Source: Mycoplasma crocodyli MP145 (GTDB lineage: Bacteria > Bacillota_I > Bacilli_A > Mycoplasmatales > Metamycoplasmataceae). Taken from it: DNA of 64,000 nucleotides. Under the pieces are notes generated by a model. The model did not search any database. It saw only the letters and a list, made by a program, of their open reading frames with translations, and was not told the DNA's origin. How positions within the stretch are numbered: position 1 is the first letter of the stretch; each line of letters opens with the position of its first letter. The position numbers were made by a program, and so were the translations under genes. This document shows, piece by piece, positions 33,454 to 46,291 of this stretch. The DNA is taken from contig NC_014014.1 of NCBI RefSeq assembly GCF_000025845.1, forward strand, positions 801,747 through 865,746, read 5' to 3'.

Positions 33454-34359
33454 TTATCTTTTGTTTACTGGTATGTAAACAAAATCCGATATTTTTTTAC
33501 CTTTGTTTTCTTCAAAACGAAGGTTTGCTTTTATTATTTGTTCAATGGTTGTGAAGCCTTCATCAGAAAAATCTTTATCTGAGTAAATTTTTCAACCATT
33601 ATTTTGTCTAGAAATATAAATTCCACTTGTGTTGTTGGTTACATCATATTCATCGTTGAATATTTTTCAAAAACCATTTTGTTTTTTCTTAGCTTCTTTG
33701 TAAGCTAAAACAATTCCATATGATTGATAGTAACTAGGTAAATCTTCACCATCAAGAGTTGCTTTAAGAGCTTCTGAACCATTTGGTAATGTATAACCAG
33801 CTCTTACTATTTCAGTTGAATATTCATATTCGAATTTATCACCAAAATAAATTGAACCAACTAATCTATCATAACTTGGTTGTCCATCAGTCATAACTCT
33901 TACTTTTTGGTTTGGTAAAATTGTAACTTCACCAAATTTAGATGCTGCTTGCGCCCATACTAATTCAATAGGTTTGATTTCAATATTTCCTGGTAAAGCT
34001 TTTTCTGGTGTATCAATTCCTAAAACTCTAATTTTTTTACCTTTTTTAAGTTCAGCTTCATTTTGTTTATAAAACAAACGAGAAATTTCATTATCACCAG
34101 CAGTAATATTTTTTAGGTATGGTGTGTCACCATCTGCTCATTTATCGAGTTCACCTTCAATATACTTTACTTTTGATCAATCAACATCTGAAAATTTATA
34201 TGCTGACTTTTCATCAAATTTAACTTTATCTAATTCTTCCTTACCTTTTTGAATTTTTTGTTCAATTGTGTAGTTTTTTGCACATGAAGCCACTATGAAA
34301 GGAACTGATAGCACAAAAGGTATTGCTATCAATGATAATTTTAGTTTTTTACTAATCAT
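33454..34359 (-). CDS. SNase-like thermonuclease lipoprotein
   Basis: A 301-residue surface lipoprotein. The signal peptide ends in a lipobox with C26 (PFIVASC). The nuclease domain shows WADGDTPY, IRVLGIDTPE (the Asp/Thr/Glu of staphylococcal nuclease) and YDRLVGSIYF with the second catalytic Arg. Membrane nucleases of this type digest extracellular nucleic acid for uptake, which mycoplasmas need because they cannot make nucleotides de novo. Its place between the binding lipoprotein and the transporter suggests import of the products, though that substrate is inference. Only 2 bases separate it from the preceding stop and no strong Shine-Dalgarno is seen, so translation is probably coupled. 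Confidence 0.88.
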
Positions 34360-34361
34360 TA

Positions 34362-36599
34362 TTATCTATCAAATGGTGATGATTGACTATTAATTTTTGG
34401 AAGAATTGAGTTTTCGTATGTAGCCAATGGTTCGTTCTCAGTTCCATTTAAAATTGATGTAAATGGACTCTTTCATGTTGAAACAATAACATTTCTATAA
34501 GCGTCTGTTAATGAGTCAGCGGGTTCTTCAACTAGTGATCATCCTGCTTCTGTAATAGCTTTTTTGAAATCTTCATATGTTTGTTTAACGAAGATGTTTG
34601 CTTTTTTATCAGGTTTTTCTAACGCACCTTTATATGGAACAATGTATGAAGCTTGAAGTGATACGTACTCTAAAGCTGTAAATTCACCTGATTTTGATTC
34701 AGCATCAGGAACTAAAACACCTTCTTTAGTTTTTTCGTATACCATTTTTCCATCTTTATCTAAATAGTAAATGGCTCCATTTTGTGTTCTGAATTTAAAC
34801 TTAAATTTCTTAGATGTATCGGTTACTCATTTAATGAATTTTCTTGTTGCTTTATCTTCTTTTTCATTTCCATGGATTGCAATTAATGATGGTCCTTGAA
34901 GATATACAGCATTCATAGCATCTGTTGCTTCTCATTTTCTAGGAGCATTAGTTACAAATAATTCACCTTTTTGAACAGTTCCTTCTGTTGTTAATTTAAA
35001 TTTAACAATAAATGATTTGTCATTTAGTGTTGTTTCGTTAGGTACGATGTATAATTTTGTAATTTCTGAAGAAGTTTCAGACTTTGTATTAACTGAAACA
35101 ATACCCAATTCTTTAACATGTTTTTGATTTTCATCTTTTGCTAAAATATTATCTAAGGTTTTATTTCCTAAGAATATCATAGGATTTTTATTTAAGTCTA
35201 GATTTTTTATTGCATCAGCAAAATCTTTATCATCTTTTTCTGTTGCTAAAAATAGATCGTGTTTACCTTTTGGTGTAGCTTTTGAATTAAATAATTTGTT
35301 TTTGTATTTACCTTGTGTAATTTCAGCTACTAAATTCGGAGTACCTTGTTCCCCTAATTGTGTTAATGTTCAAATTGTATTATATTGAATTTCAACTTTT
35401 TCAATCGAGTAATCAAATCCTAGTTTAGCTTCTGCTTTAATATTGTGGTCATGACCAGCTGTTGAACCGATTGCGAAACCAATTTGGTGTTTAACTTGGA
35501 ATGTAGATGAATAAGCTCCATTCCCTCCAATGTAAATTGCACCTTGTCTCGCTGCTTCAAGTAATGTTTTTGCAATTTTACTTAATGATTTATATGCAAG
35601 AGTGTCTTTTTGTTCATATGGTTTGTAATCAATGAAGTTTCCTTCTTTTAATTTAATATAGAATTCCTTAAAGTCATTCTTTTCTTTTGCTGTCATTGCA
35701 AAAACTTCTGTTGCTAAGAATCCTGCAATATCATCGATTCCAAGCATGTGTAAAGACCCTTTTGGATTTTGTTTTGAGTTTTCAAAAAGATTTTGTGCAC
35801 GAACTGCAAAATCAATTAATGTTGTTCCATTATTGAATATTTCACGTGAAATTACATAATCTTTTGATTTTTTTGCTTCTGCTTCAACAACTTTTCCCCA
35901 TAAATTAACAACATAATTTCTATCGCCTTTACCAGCTGCAATAATTTTATCAAAGAAGTCTTTATCTTCCGCTTTAATAGTTGCCCCATTTGAAGTCATT
36001 GTTTCAATTACATAACTTAGAACTGGTCCGTTAAGTGCTGTAACCAATGAAGATTTAGCAAATGGAAGTGCACTTATGTTTCCTGGCACAACTTTAGCAA
36101 TTCTATCGTTGAAAGTCATAAAGTCTTCTTCAAATAAATTACGTGTAATTCCGTATTGGTCACCTACTGGTGTTTCCTTTTTGTCTTTTCCATTCATTGT
36201 AACAGTTTTATCTGCTAAATTGAGCTCCATTTTATAACCAGCTATTGAAGCCAATGCTGTTGGGTATGCTAATAACATATTTGGTAATTGTTTTTTATCA
36301 GCAACTTTCATATATTGAACAACTTTTGAAGTAACATCTCCATAGCTGTTTCCTAAAGATTCTACAGAAACAGGTACAAAATCTGGTGTATCTTTTTCTG
36401 TATTATTGTAAATTTCTGCTAATTGTTCTAAAGCAAAAATTTGTGGACCTGTTTTAGATAATCCAACTCCTATAACAACTTTATTATCATCATTAGTATC
36501 AAATCTATTTACACCACATGAAATAGCACTTACTGCTGTTGCAGTTAAAGCTAAAACTGTAGCTGATCCAATTATCATTTTTTTGGATTTAAGTTTCAT
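34362..36599 (-). CDS. P80-type substrate-binding lipoprotein of the ABC operon
   Basis: A 745-residue lipoprotein with lipobox cysteine C28 (AVSAISC). The body has the outline of a large extracellular solute-binding protein (VVIGVGLSKTGPQIFALEQL near the start) and corresponds to the P80/MG185 family that heads this operon in mycoplasmas. The start has GGAGG. It is the first gene; promoter at 36628-36633. The mature protein would bind substrate at the surface and hand it to the two permeases. Confidence 0.82.
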
Positions 36600-36627
36600 T
36601 TTTCCTCCGTATATAAATCGCCTATAT

Positions 36628-36633
36628 ATTATA
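36628..36633 (-). promoter_or_regulatory. -10 box of the P80 operon
   Basis: TATAAT 28 bases upstream of the P80 ATG, just downstream of the hairpin at 36650-36671. Confidence 0.5.
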
Positions 36634-36649
36634 TTACGTATAAAATAAA

Positions 36650-36671
36650 ATATAGGCTTTGAGACCTATAT
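36650..36671 (-). terminator. probable terminator of pip
   Basis: ATATAGG and CCTATAT pair around an 8-base loop and are followed on the minus strand by a T-rich run. It lies 31 bases past the pip stop. The same CCTATA half-site recurs at 36621, so an operator role is also possible. Confidence 0.5.
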
Positions 36672-36701
36672 GTGGAAATATGGAAAAAATTAAAAATTAA
36701 A

Positions 36702-37634
36702 CTACTTCAAATATTTTTTTATGTCGTTACAACATCATTTTAATCTCTTTAAAATTCCTTTTTCAGATGCCGAATGTCCGGCTTCACCAACAATAAATAA
36801 AGTTGAATCATTTAACGAATTATGCAATGAATAAGCGTATTTAGGTAATGTTACCATATCATATCTTCCATGAACTATGTATGTTTTAACATTCTTTATT
36901 TTATTTAAATTTTCCATTATTCAGTTATCACTTACAAAAAAACAATTATTAACAAAATAGTGTGTTTCTAATGCTGAAATACTTAAAATTTCGTTAGAGT
37001 TTGATTTTAAATGATAATTATTTTGTTTTAATGTAACTAAATTACTTTCTAGATAAGAAAAATGGGTAGCCGCTTCTAAACGTTTGTCTTCATCTAAACC
37101 AGTCAACAAATCATGATATGAATTAAGTATGTTTTGTTGCTTCTCGAGTGGTAAATAATTTTTATATTTATCAAAAACATCAGGGAAAAATTTATCAACA
37201 CCTTCTTGATATAATCAATGTATTTCATCTTTAGTTCCTAAGAAAATTCCTCTTAGAATTAATCCTAGAACTCTATCCGGATGTTTTATAGCATAACTAA
37301 GTGCCAATGTCGAGCCTCAAGACCCGCCAAAAACTAGTAATTTTTCAGCCTTAACCATTTTTCTTAATTTTTCAATATCAGCTATCAAGTCTCAAGTTGT
37401 GTTGTTAATAGTTGATGCAATAGGCTTGCTTTTACCACAACCTCTTTGATCAAAAACGATGATGTTGTAAAATTTAGGATTAAAGAAATCTTTAGAATTT
37501 TTGCTTGACGAACCTCCAGGTCCACCATGTAAAAATATAACAGGAACTCCTTTTTTATTTCCGGATAGTTCATAAAATATTTCGTGGTGATCGTCAACTT
37601 TTAATCAACCTTCTTCGTAAACAAATGGCTTCAT
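36702..37634 (-). CDS. pip: proline iminopeptidase (alpha/beta hydrolase, S33)
   Basis: A 310-residue cytosolic peptidase that removes N-terminal proline. The HGGPGG oxyanion motif, FDQRGCGKS, nucleophile elbow GGSWGST (S105), GRYD (D259) and GEAGHS (H287) give the complete S33 signature and catalytic triad. Trp codons are TGA, including the one in the nucleophile elbow. AAGGAG precedes the start. It is transcribed divergently from the ABC-F gene. Confidence 0.94.
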
Positions 37635-37708
37635 AATCACTCCTTAAACTATCTTAAAATTATAAAACTTATTTATTAATACTTAATATTATTTTTAAAC
37701 AAATATCA

Positions 37709-37714
37709 TATAAT
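37709..37714 (+). promoter_or_regulatory. -10 box of the ABC-F gene
   Basis: TATAAT 19 bases upstream of the ATG, followed by a strong GGAGG Shine-Dalgarno. Confidence 0.6.
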
Positions 37715-37733
37715 ATGATAATTCGGAGGTGAA

Positions 37734-39353
<1,620 letters not shown>

Positions 39354-39354
39354 T

Positions 39355-39382
39355 AAAAAATTGCAATTTCTTGCAATTTTTT
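39355..39382. terminator. bidirectional terminator between convergent genes
   Basis: Perfect 12-bp stem AAAAAATTGCAA / TTGCAATTTTTT with loop TTTC. It serves both the ABC-F gene (+) and the surface-protein gene (-), whose stop codon it touches. Confidence 0.88.
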
Positions 39383-41415
39383 TATCTTCTTTTCTTTATC
39401 ATCTCTGTTCTTATTAAATAAGCAATCATGAAAATTAAAGCAGCTACCAACAATGCTGTAATAACTATAAATCCATAAGACTGTAAAGAGGTTTTACTGT
39501 CTTTTTTTGGTTTTTCCGGTGTTGGAGTTGGTTTACTTTCAACAACACTTGAAGTAGATTTTTTAACAAGTATGTTACTTATTTGATTTAATTCTTTTTC
39601 AATTTCTTTTTGCTCTTGAAGTGTCATTTCTGGTTTTTTAGAAACTTTTTGTTTTATTTCTTCAACTTTATTTTTATATGCTAAAAGCGATTCAGTTGTA
39701 AATGTGTCTTTTTGATCAACATTTGATTTTTGTTCAACTTGTGCTAAAGCAATAGCTTGATTTTTAACAAGTAAACTTCTTTTGTTTTTAAGTTCTAAAA
39801 TTTGATTATCATACTCACTTTTATTTATTGTTTGAATAGCTTTGACTTCTTCTATTTTCTTGGTAAGTTCTTGAAGAAATACATCCTGAGATTGAGTTGT
39901 ATAAATTTCTTTATTTTCAATTATTTTTGCTTGTTCTAAAGTATAAACTAAAAAAGTTTTATATGTAACAAGTAATTTATTAAACTCCTTAATGCTTTCG
40001 ATTTCTTGAGTAAGTTGTTCTCTTGTAACTGATTTTGGTAAAGAATTTAACTTGTTTTGAATAGCTTCTTGATACTTAATAATCGATTCATTTGTATAAA
40101 TATTTTTATCAATATTATTCTTTGAAGTTTCCAAATTAACCTTTAGCACAGTAGAATTAGAAATAAGTTTCTCTTTTGCTTCACTAATTTTTATAAGTGC
40201 TGTGTTAAACAATTCTTGAGATGTAATATGTTCTTTATCAATTGATTCAATCACCTTTCCATAAATGAAAGAACTTTCTTGTGTATAAATATTTTCATCT
40301 ATTTTAGATTCTAATTCAATAAGTTTTTTATAGTTAATATCACCTGTATCGATTTCTTTGTCATATAAACTAAATTCTAAAACAGCAGTATTAGTTCATG
40401 CTATTGAACCTGCATCTCATTTTGTTATAACTAACTTAACAAATTGAGCTTCAACAGGCATTGAAAAGTTGTATTTATAATTTGCTTTTTTAACACCGTT
40501 TGCTTCTCTTTTTTTAGAGTAAATTAACTTCGTTTTTAAAGTTTCGGTGTTAGTTAAATCATCTTTATTTATTGAAGCATATATGTCAAAGTCAAGAATA
40601 TTATCTCTTTCAAAAAGAAGATCTAATGATTTAATTGATTGTTTAGAACCTAGATCAACTAATAAATGGTGTCCATTTGGAATTTCATTTGGTGATTTTT
40701 GATGTGTTGATCATCTTGATTCCTTAGTTCTAATTCCATCAACTGCATTTGCTTTTGGAAATTTTTCTTCTTCATCATCAGCTTCAACGGTTTTATTTAA
40801 TGCCAAGCTTGTTAAATTCGTTGGAAAAACTACATCTTTGAAAAAGTATGAGTTATACAACTCAAACGATACAACACCAGTATTTTCTCATGTAATACCA
40901 CCACCTGTTGCTGATCAGTCTTGTATAAGTAACTTGACAAATTGAACATTCGTTTTTTCATCTACTAAATCGATTCTATACTCATGAATCATATCACTCG
41001 CTTCCATTGCTTTAGAATCATAAGCAAGCGATTCTTCTTTATCAATGTCTTCTGCAGTAACAGACATATAAACTTTAAAATGTTTAATGTTGTTTCTTTC
41101 AAACATAACATTAAATGATTTAATAGTTTCCGGTTTTTCTAAGTCTATCAACATTCAGTGATTATTTGTTTCGGTAGACTTTCCTTGTAATGTAGCTCAT
41201 CTACTTACTCTATCGTTATCTAATGCTCCTGCTTTAGGATTAGGTACTTCTTCATTGTCAACAGTAACCTTGGTTTTATTAAGAGCTAAATTAACTCTTT
41301 GATTACTGTTTTCAACTACAGCAGTGGTATTTGTCGATACGCCAACTAAAGCCATTGCTGGAATTGATAATATAGCCACACTCCCCAATGAAGCTATAAT
41401 TTTCTTGGTTTTCAT
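39382..41415 (-). CDS. surface protein with two F5/8-C (CBM32-like) domains and FIVAR-like repeats, no catalytic domain
   Basis: A 677-residue protein with a signal sequence (about 1-30). Two F5/8-type C domains follow (about 45-200 and 205-355); the first contains IKSFNVMFERNNIKHFKVY, nearly the same as in the two GH20 proteins upstream. Then come four to five helical repeats of about 70 residues with the pattern YTxES, and a C-terminal TM with a KKRR tail. It looks like the neighbouring GH20 proteins with the GH20 and lectin modules missing, so it is probably a glycan-binding adhesin. Its gene is the last in a tandem trio. The ATG has AAGGAG upstream. Confidence 0.82.
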
Positions 41416-41589
41416 TTTTCTCCTTATTATAATTTGTTATTAATTATTAATATTTTATATAAATATTAATATAAAAGTAAATTGAAAAAAACTTTAAAAA
41501 TTTACCAATCATCCTTTTAATTAAGTGTAGATGTCAATGAAAAGAAAAACCTCATATGAAAATTATGAGATTTAACTTTTTAAATTGTA

Positions 41590-44500
41590 TTATTTATCTT
41601 TTTTTCTTTTTATGATAAATAGAATGATTGCTGCTACAACACCAAATCCTAGTAATGTTGACAATACTATAGCAGTTATAGCACCTCCTGACAACTTCTT
41701 CTTAGGAGCAGTTGTAGGTTCTACTGGAGTGGTCGGAGTTTCAGGAGAAGTAGATTTTTTAACTAAAGCTTTTTGAATTAAGTTTAATTCTTCTTCAATG
41801 GCTTTTTCTTCTTCTTTAGTCATTGAAGTTTTATTATTTATTTTTTCATTTAGCTTTTTAATTTCTTCTTCATATTTTGCTAATGACTCAGGTGTATATT
41901 CTTCTTTTTTAACTTCTTGTTCTTTTGCTTCAACCTTTTGTTTTGCAACAACTTTATTTTCAATAAGTAATTTTTTATGATCGACTAAATTAGTTTTTTC
42001 ACTAGTATATTCAGTTCTTGTAATATGTTGTTTATTTTCTAAGATGCCTTTTTGTTTTTCTAAGGCTGAAAGATATTTATCAACCGATTCTTGAGAATAT
42101 ATTGACAGATCCGTTCCTTTGGTATCTTCAATATCTTTAATAATTAATGCTTTGTTTTCAACAAGTTTTGTCTTTTCAGAATTAACAGTTGTTATTGCTT
42201 TATCATATTCACTTTTGGTTGTTAAAGTAGATTTATCTATTTTAGCTATTTCTGTTTTAAACGTTTTAACAGAAGCTTCTGTATAATGATCTTCTTCAAT
42301 TTTAATTTGAGTTTCAAACATTGTTGGAAAATCTTGTTCAATATCAACCAAAATATCTCTAACAATTTTATCTGTTGGTGAAGAAACAGAAGTAATCGTT
42401 TCTCTAACTATAATGTATGATTCTTGATTGTTTGCTTCAATAATTTTTGATGTTACTGTTTCTTTTGATGAATCATTTCCTGAAACAACAAGCTGAGAAT
42501 TAGTTATTTTATCTGGTTGTAATCTTGGACCTTTTACTGTTAAATTAATTGATTCTAATCTTTGTAATTCTGTTTTATCAGCTTTTGATCATTCGTTAGT
42601 TTGCGATATGTTGCTTATTTGACCTTTAAATGAATTTGAAGATGAACCAATTTTTTCAAGAGGCATAAAGAATGTGCTGTTTTTAAATGTAACTTCATCT
42701 GTTTTTGTTCCGTTATTTCATTTGTATCCATTTCTTCCAACCGCTTCTCCCCCGGTTTCGGTTCCATTTACAAATAATTTAGTTTTACCACGTTTAGTTC
42801 CTTGTGGAATACATACTAATTCAATTTCAACTCACTGATCTAATGGTAGTTCATAATTAAATGAATAGTCCATGTTTTCTCTACTAAATCCAAATTTTCC
42901 TGTGTATTTTTGTTTTGCTTTAATAGCAAATTCACCATATTCAGATTTAGCAGAAAATAAAATTTCTTCCTTTTGATTTGCTGGTGCCGCTTGTCTTTTT
43001 ACTCTAAATTTAATTTTATTATTAAATCCTAATATACCTATAGGCAAGTCTGCTGATGAATTACCACCATTTAATTGTAGATATGAATCAGCAGAATCTT
43101 TTACAAGAGTAGCATTATTTAAATTAGTAATTAATTTATATGTTCCTGCTTTATCAAATAATTTTTCATTATCTGTTTTACCTTTAAAATCAAAATTAAA
43201 TAATTGTCTTCTATCAGCTTCAACTTTTCTTATTTTTAGTGAATCATCATTTGGTGAAATTCCGATTTTTTCATTTAACGTTTGGAATTTAGTTCAATCT
43301 AAATCGTTTCCATCATTACCGTTTCCTCATAGTTTTAATCCATAAACAGGCAATGCATCCATTAAACTTGTATGTAAATCAAGTTCATTTAATCCTGTAG
43401 CATGTGTGTCAAGTAAAGCATCACCTCATATAGCAAATGCTCCACCTAACATTTGATCTGATGCTGCTGGTAAATGTGCTCCAGCCGCAACATTTGCTTC
43501 TCAAGTGTTATATATATTTTGGGTTGAAAGGTAGTCTTGATAAACTCCTCTTCCGCCACCTCCGTTAGGAACCATATAACCAGGTTGATCAAGAGTATTA
43601 ATTACTTTATATCCATAATCATACATGTCCATAGGTTTAGATCAATCGTTTGATCATAAGTTCATTTCAACATCTTTTGCAAGTTCTTTATTTATCGATT
43701 TTGTTGAACTTTTTATTCTAGAAAACCCACCTCAAATTCTAACTTGGACACCTTTATCTTTAAAGTGTTGGAACATAATATTGCAAAAATCATAGTATGA
43801 ATCAGGAGATCCTTCAAACTCGTCAGCTCCTATATGAACAGTGATCCCTTTATCTTTACTAAAGATTCCATCTTTATCAATATACTCATCTAATAGTTTT
43901 TTAATTAAAGTTATTGCTTCCGGTTTTCTAATATCAATGTGATCTATTAATGGTCTTCGACCACCACCGTGACCACCAAATTCCATAAGCGCAAATTCTT
44001 TAAATATTTTTGTTACTGATAAGGCATGAGCTGGAACGTCAAGCTCAGGAACTATTTCAATTCCAAGTTCTCTTGAATAATTGATGAATTCAACAAATTG
44101 TTCTTTTGTGTAGTAGAAGTCGTCAGCAGTAACTGTTTTACCTTCGTTATTTTTTACAGTCGATTCAAGTCTTCAAGCTGAATAAGCATCAAATGCTTTT
44201 TCCATACCTTCTTTATCTTTTGAAGGCACGTGATCTTCAAGTCAAATTAAGTTATCGCTTAAGTGAACTTGTAATGAATTCATCTTGTATCAAGATAATT
44301 CTTTAACAAAGTTTTTAAGCATTTCGATCGACATAGGTTTTCTACCAACATCAATACTTACTCCTCTTAATCTATATTTTGGATAATCTTTTATTAATCC
44401 TTTTTCAATTTTTGAGTGAGTTTCATCTAATTTTAAAATTTGTAAAAATGTTCTTGTTGCTCAATAAGCTCCAATTGAATTTGTTGCATTAATCTTAATG

Positions 44501-46134
44501 TTATCTTTGATTTCCATACCATAAGTTTCTTTATCATAACCAGGAATTTCTTTTTTTGTCAAATCAATAATTAATGCACCCTTAATTATTGATTCATCAG
44601 CAGGCGATTCTTCTAAAGTAATTGTTTTATTAGTTACTTCTTTGTAATCAGCTATTAATTCATTTAACATTCTTGTAGAGTTTACATCTTTATCACCTTT
44701 ATAATAAACTTTAAGGTTGTCTCCTAATTCTAATTTTTCTGTTGAATCAGAATATCATTCAGCAAGTTCAGGAATTAGGTTAGGTTTCTTATTTTTTGCT
44801 GCTTCTTGAGTGTGTAATCCAGGTACTTTTACTGGTTTGTTATAAAGTTTTGTAATTTTACCTGTAGCTGTTTGAGTGAGTTCAAAATCAACTTTTACTG
44901 TTTTTTCAGTTAATGGCTTATGTACATTTAAATTTTTGTCAATGATTTGTTCATAATCAGTTCCCAAATATTTTAATACATAACCCGCAGGAACGGTTGG
45001 AATAATCAACTTTGTTTGTTCGGCATTTAATTGTAAATTGTCTAATGTTGCTAAATCTTCTAAAATATTATGTGTGTCAATTTCTTGATCATAAAGTGAA
45101 AATTCTCTCACACTAACATTAGGTCATTTATTATTACCCGCATCTCATTTTTTAAATAATACTTTTATAAATTGAGCAGTAACAGGAACTGTAAAATTGT
45201 ATTTATACTCTTCTAATTTTTCTGAATTTGCTTCTCTAATTTGAGAGTAAATTAATTTAGTTTTCATTGTTGTTGCTGTTTCTAAATCTGCTTTTGTATT
45301 ACTTGCATAAATTTCAAACTCTGAAATGTTGTTTCTTTCAAGCAACAAACTAAATGATCTTATTTTTTCTTGTTTTCCTAAATCAAGCATTAAGAAATGC
45401 CCATTAGGAACGGCTGATGATTCATTGCGTTCTGTTGCTCATCTTGTTTTTTCGTCACCATCAACAGTTTTATTAGGTGTATTCCCTGTTTCATTATTAC
45501 TTGCAGTAGCGGTTTTTCCTTTAGCAAGATTATTTAATGTTGTGGAATAAGCAACGTTTTTTTTGAAATAAGAATTAAACAATTCAAAAGACACAACTCC
45601 GGTGTTAGCATAGTTTATTCCTCCACCTTGCGAAGTTCAATCTTGAATTACAAGTTTAGCAAAGCGAACTCCTGTTTTTTCGGTAGATAAATCCATTCTA
45701 TATTCTGATTTGATTTGACTTCCACTCATTTCATTAGAATCATAAACCAGTGATTCTGATTTATTAATATCTGCATCTGTTGCTGATAAATAAAGTTTAA
45801 AATGCCTTATGTTATTTCTTTCAAACAAAATGTTAAATGATTTAACTGTTTGTGGTGTTTCCATATCCACCTTAATTCAATGTGGATTATTTTTCGTTGA
45901 AGTCTTTTGGTTTGTTGATCACCTTGAATATCTATCATTATCTATTGCAGAAGTTGCTGGAAAAGGTCCTTCCTGATCATCACTGGTAACCTTTGTTTTG
46001 CCGGTTAATAAATTTACTCTTTCTGCTGGAACAGTTTTTGGTTCTGGTGTTGCAGAAAGCGCTACCACTGAAGCACCCATCACCCCTATTATTGATGAAA
46101 CACTAACAATAGTTAAAAGTTTCTTTTTATTCAT
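41590..46134 (-). CDS. GH20 beta-N-acetylhexosaminidase, surface anchored
   Basis: A 1514-residue protein. Order: signal sequence (1-30), two F5/8-C domains (about 40-350), GH20b domain (about 440-560), GH20 barrel (about 565-930) with HIGADEFEG carrying the catalytic pair D771/E772, a LamG/concanavalin-like domain (about 960-1180), FIVAR-like helical repeats (about 1240-1450), a Pro/Thr linker and a C-terminal TM with RKKDK tail. GH20 enzymes release terminal GlcNAc/GalNAc from glycans by substrate-assisted catalysis; D771 would orient the acetamido group. Start ATG follows GGAGGG. The tandem paralogue lies just upstream, separated by a terminator. Confidence 0.9.
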
Positions 46135-46256
46135 ATATATCCCTCCAAAATATCTAATAGTAATATTTATAATTAGATGAAACAATAATATTACTATATG
46201 ATGAATTAAAAATAAAATTTGATTTGTGGAAATTTTTTCCATATGTTGGAATAAAA

Positions 46257-46278
46257 AACTACCAGCAAATTGGTAGTT
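46257..46278 (-). terminator. terminator of the upstream GH20 gene
   Basis: AACTACCA pairs with TGGTAGTT around a 6-base loop and is followed on the minus strand by TTTTTAT. It lies 14 bases past the stop at 46292. Confidence 0.85.
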
Positions 46279-46291
46279 ATTATATCAACAT

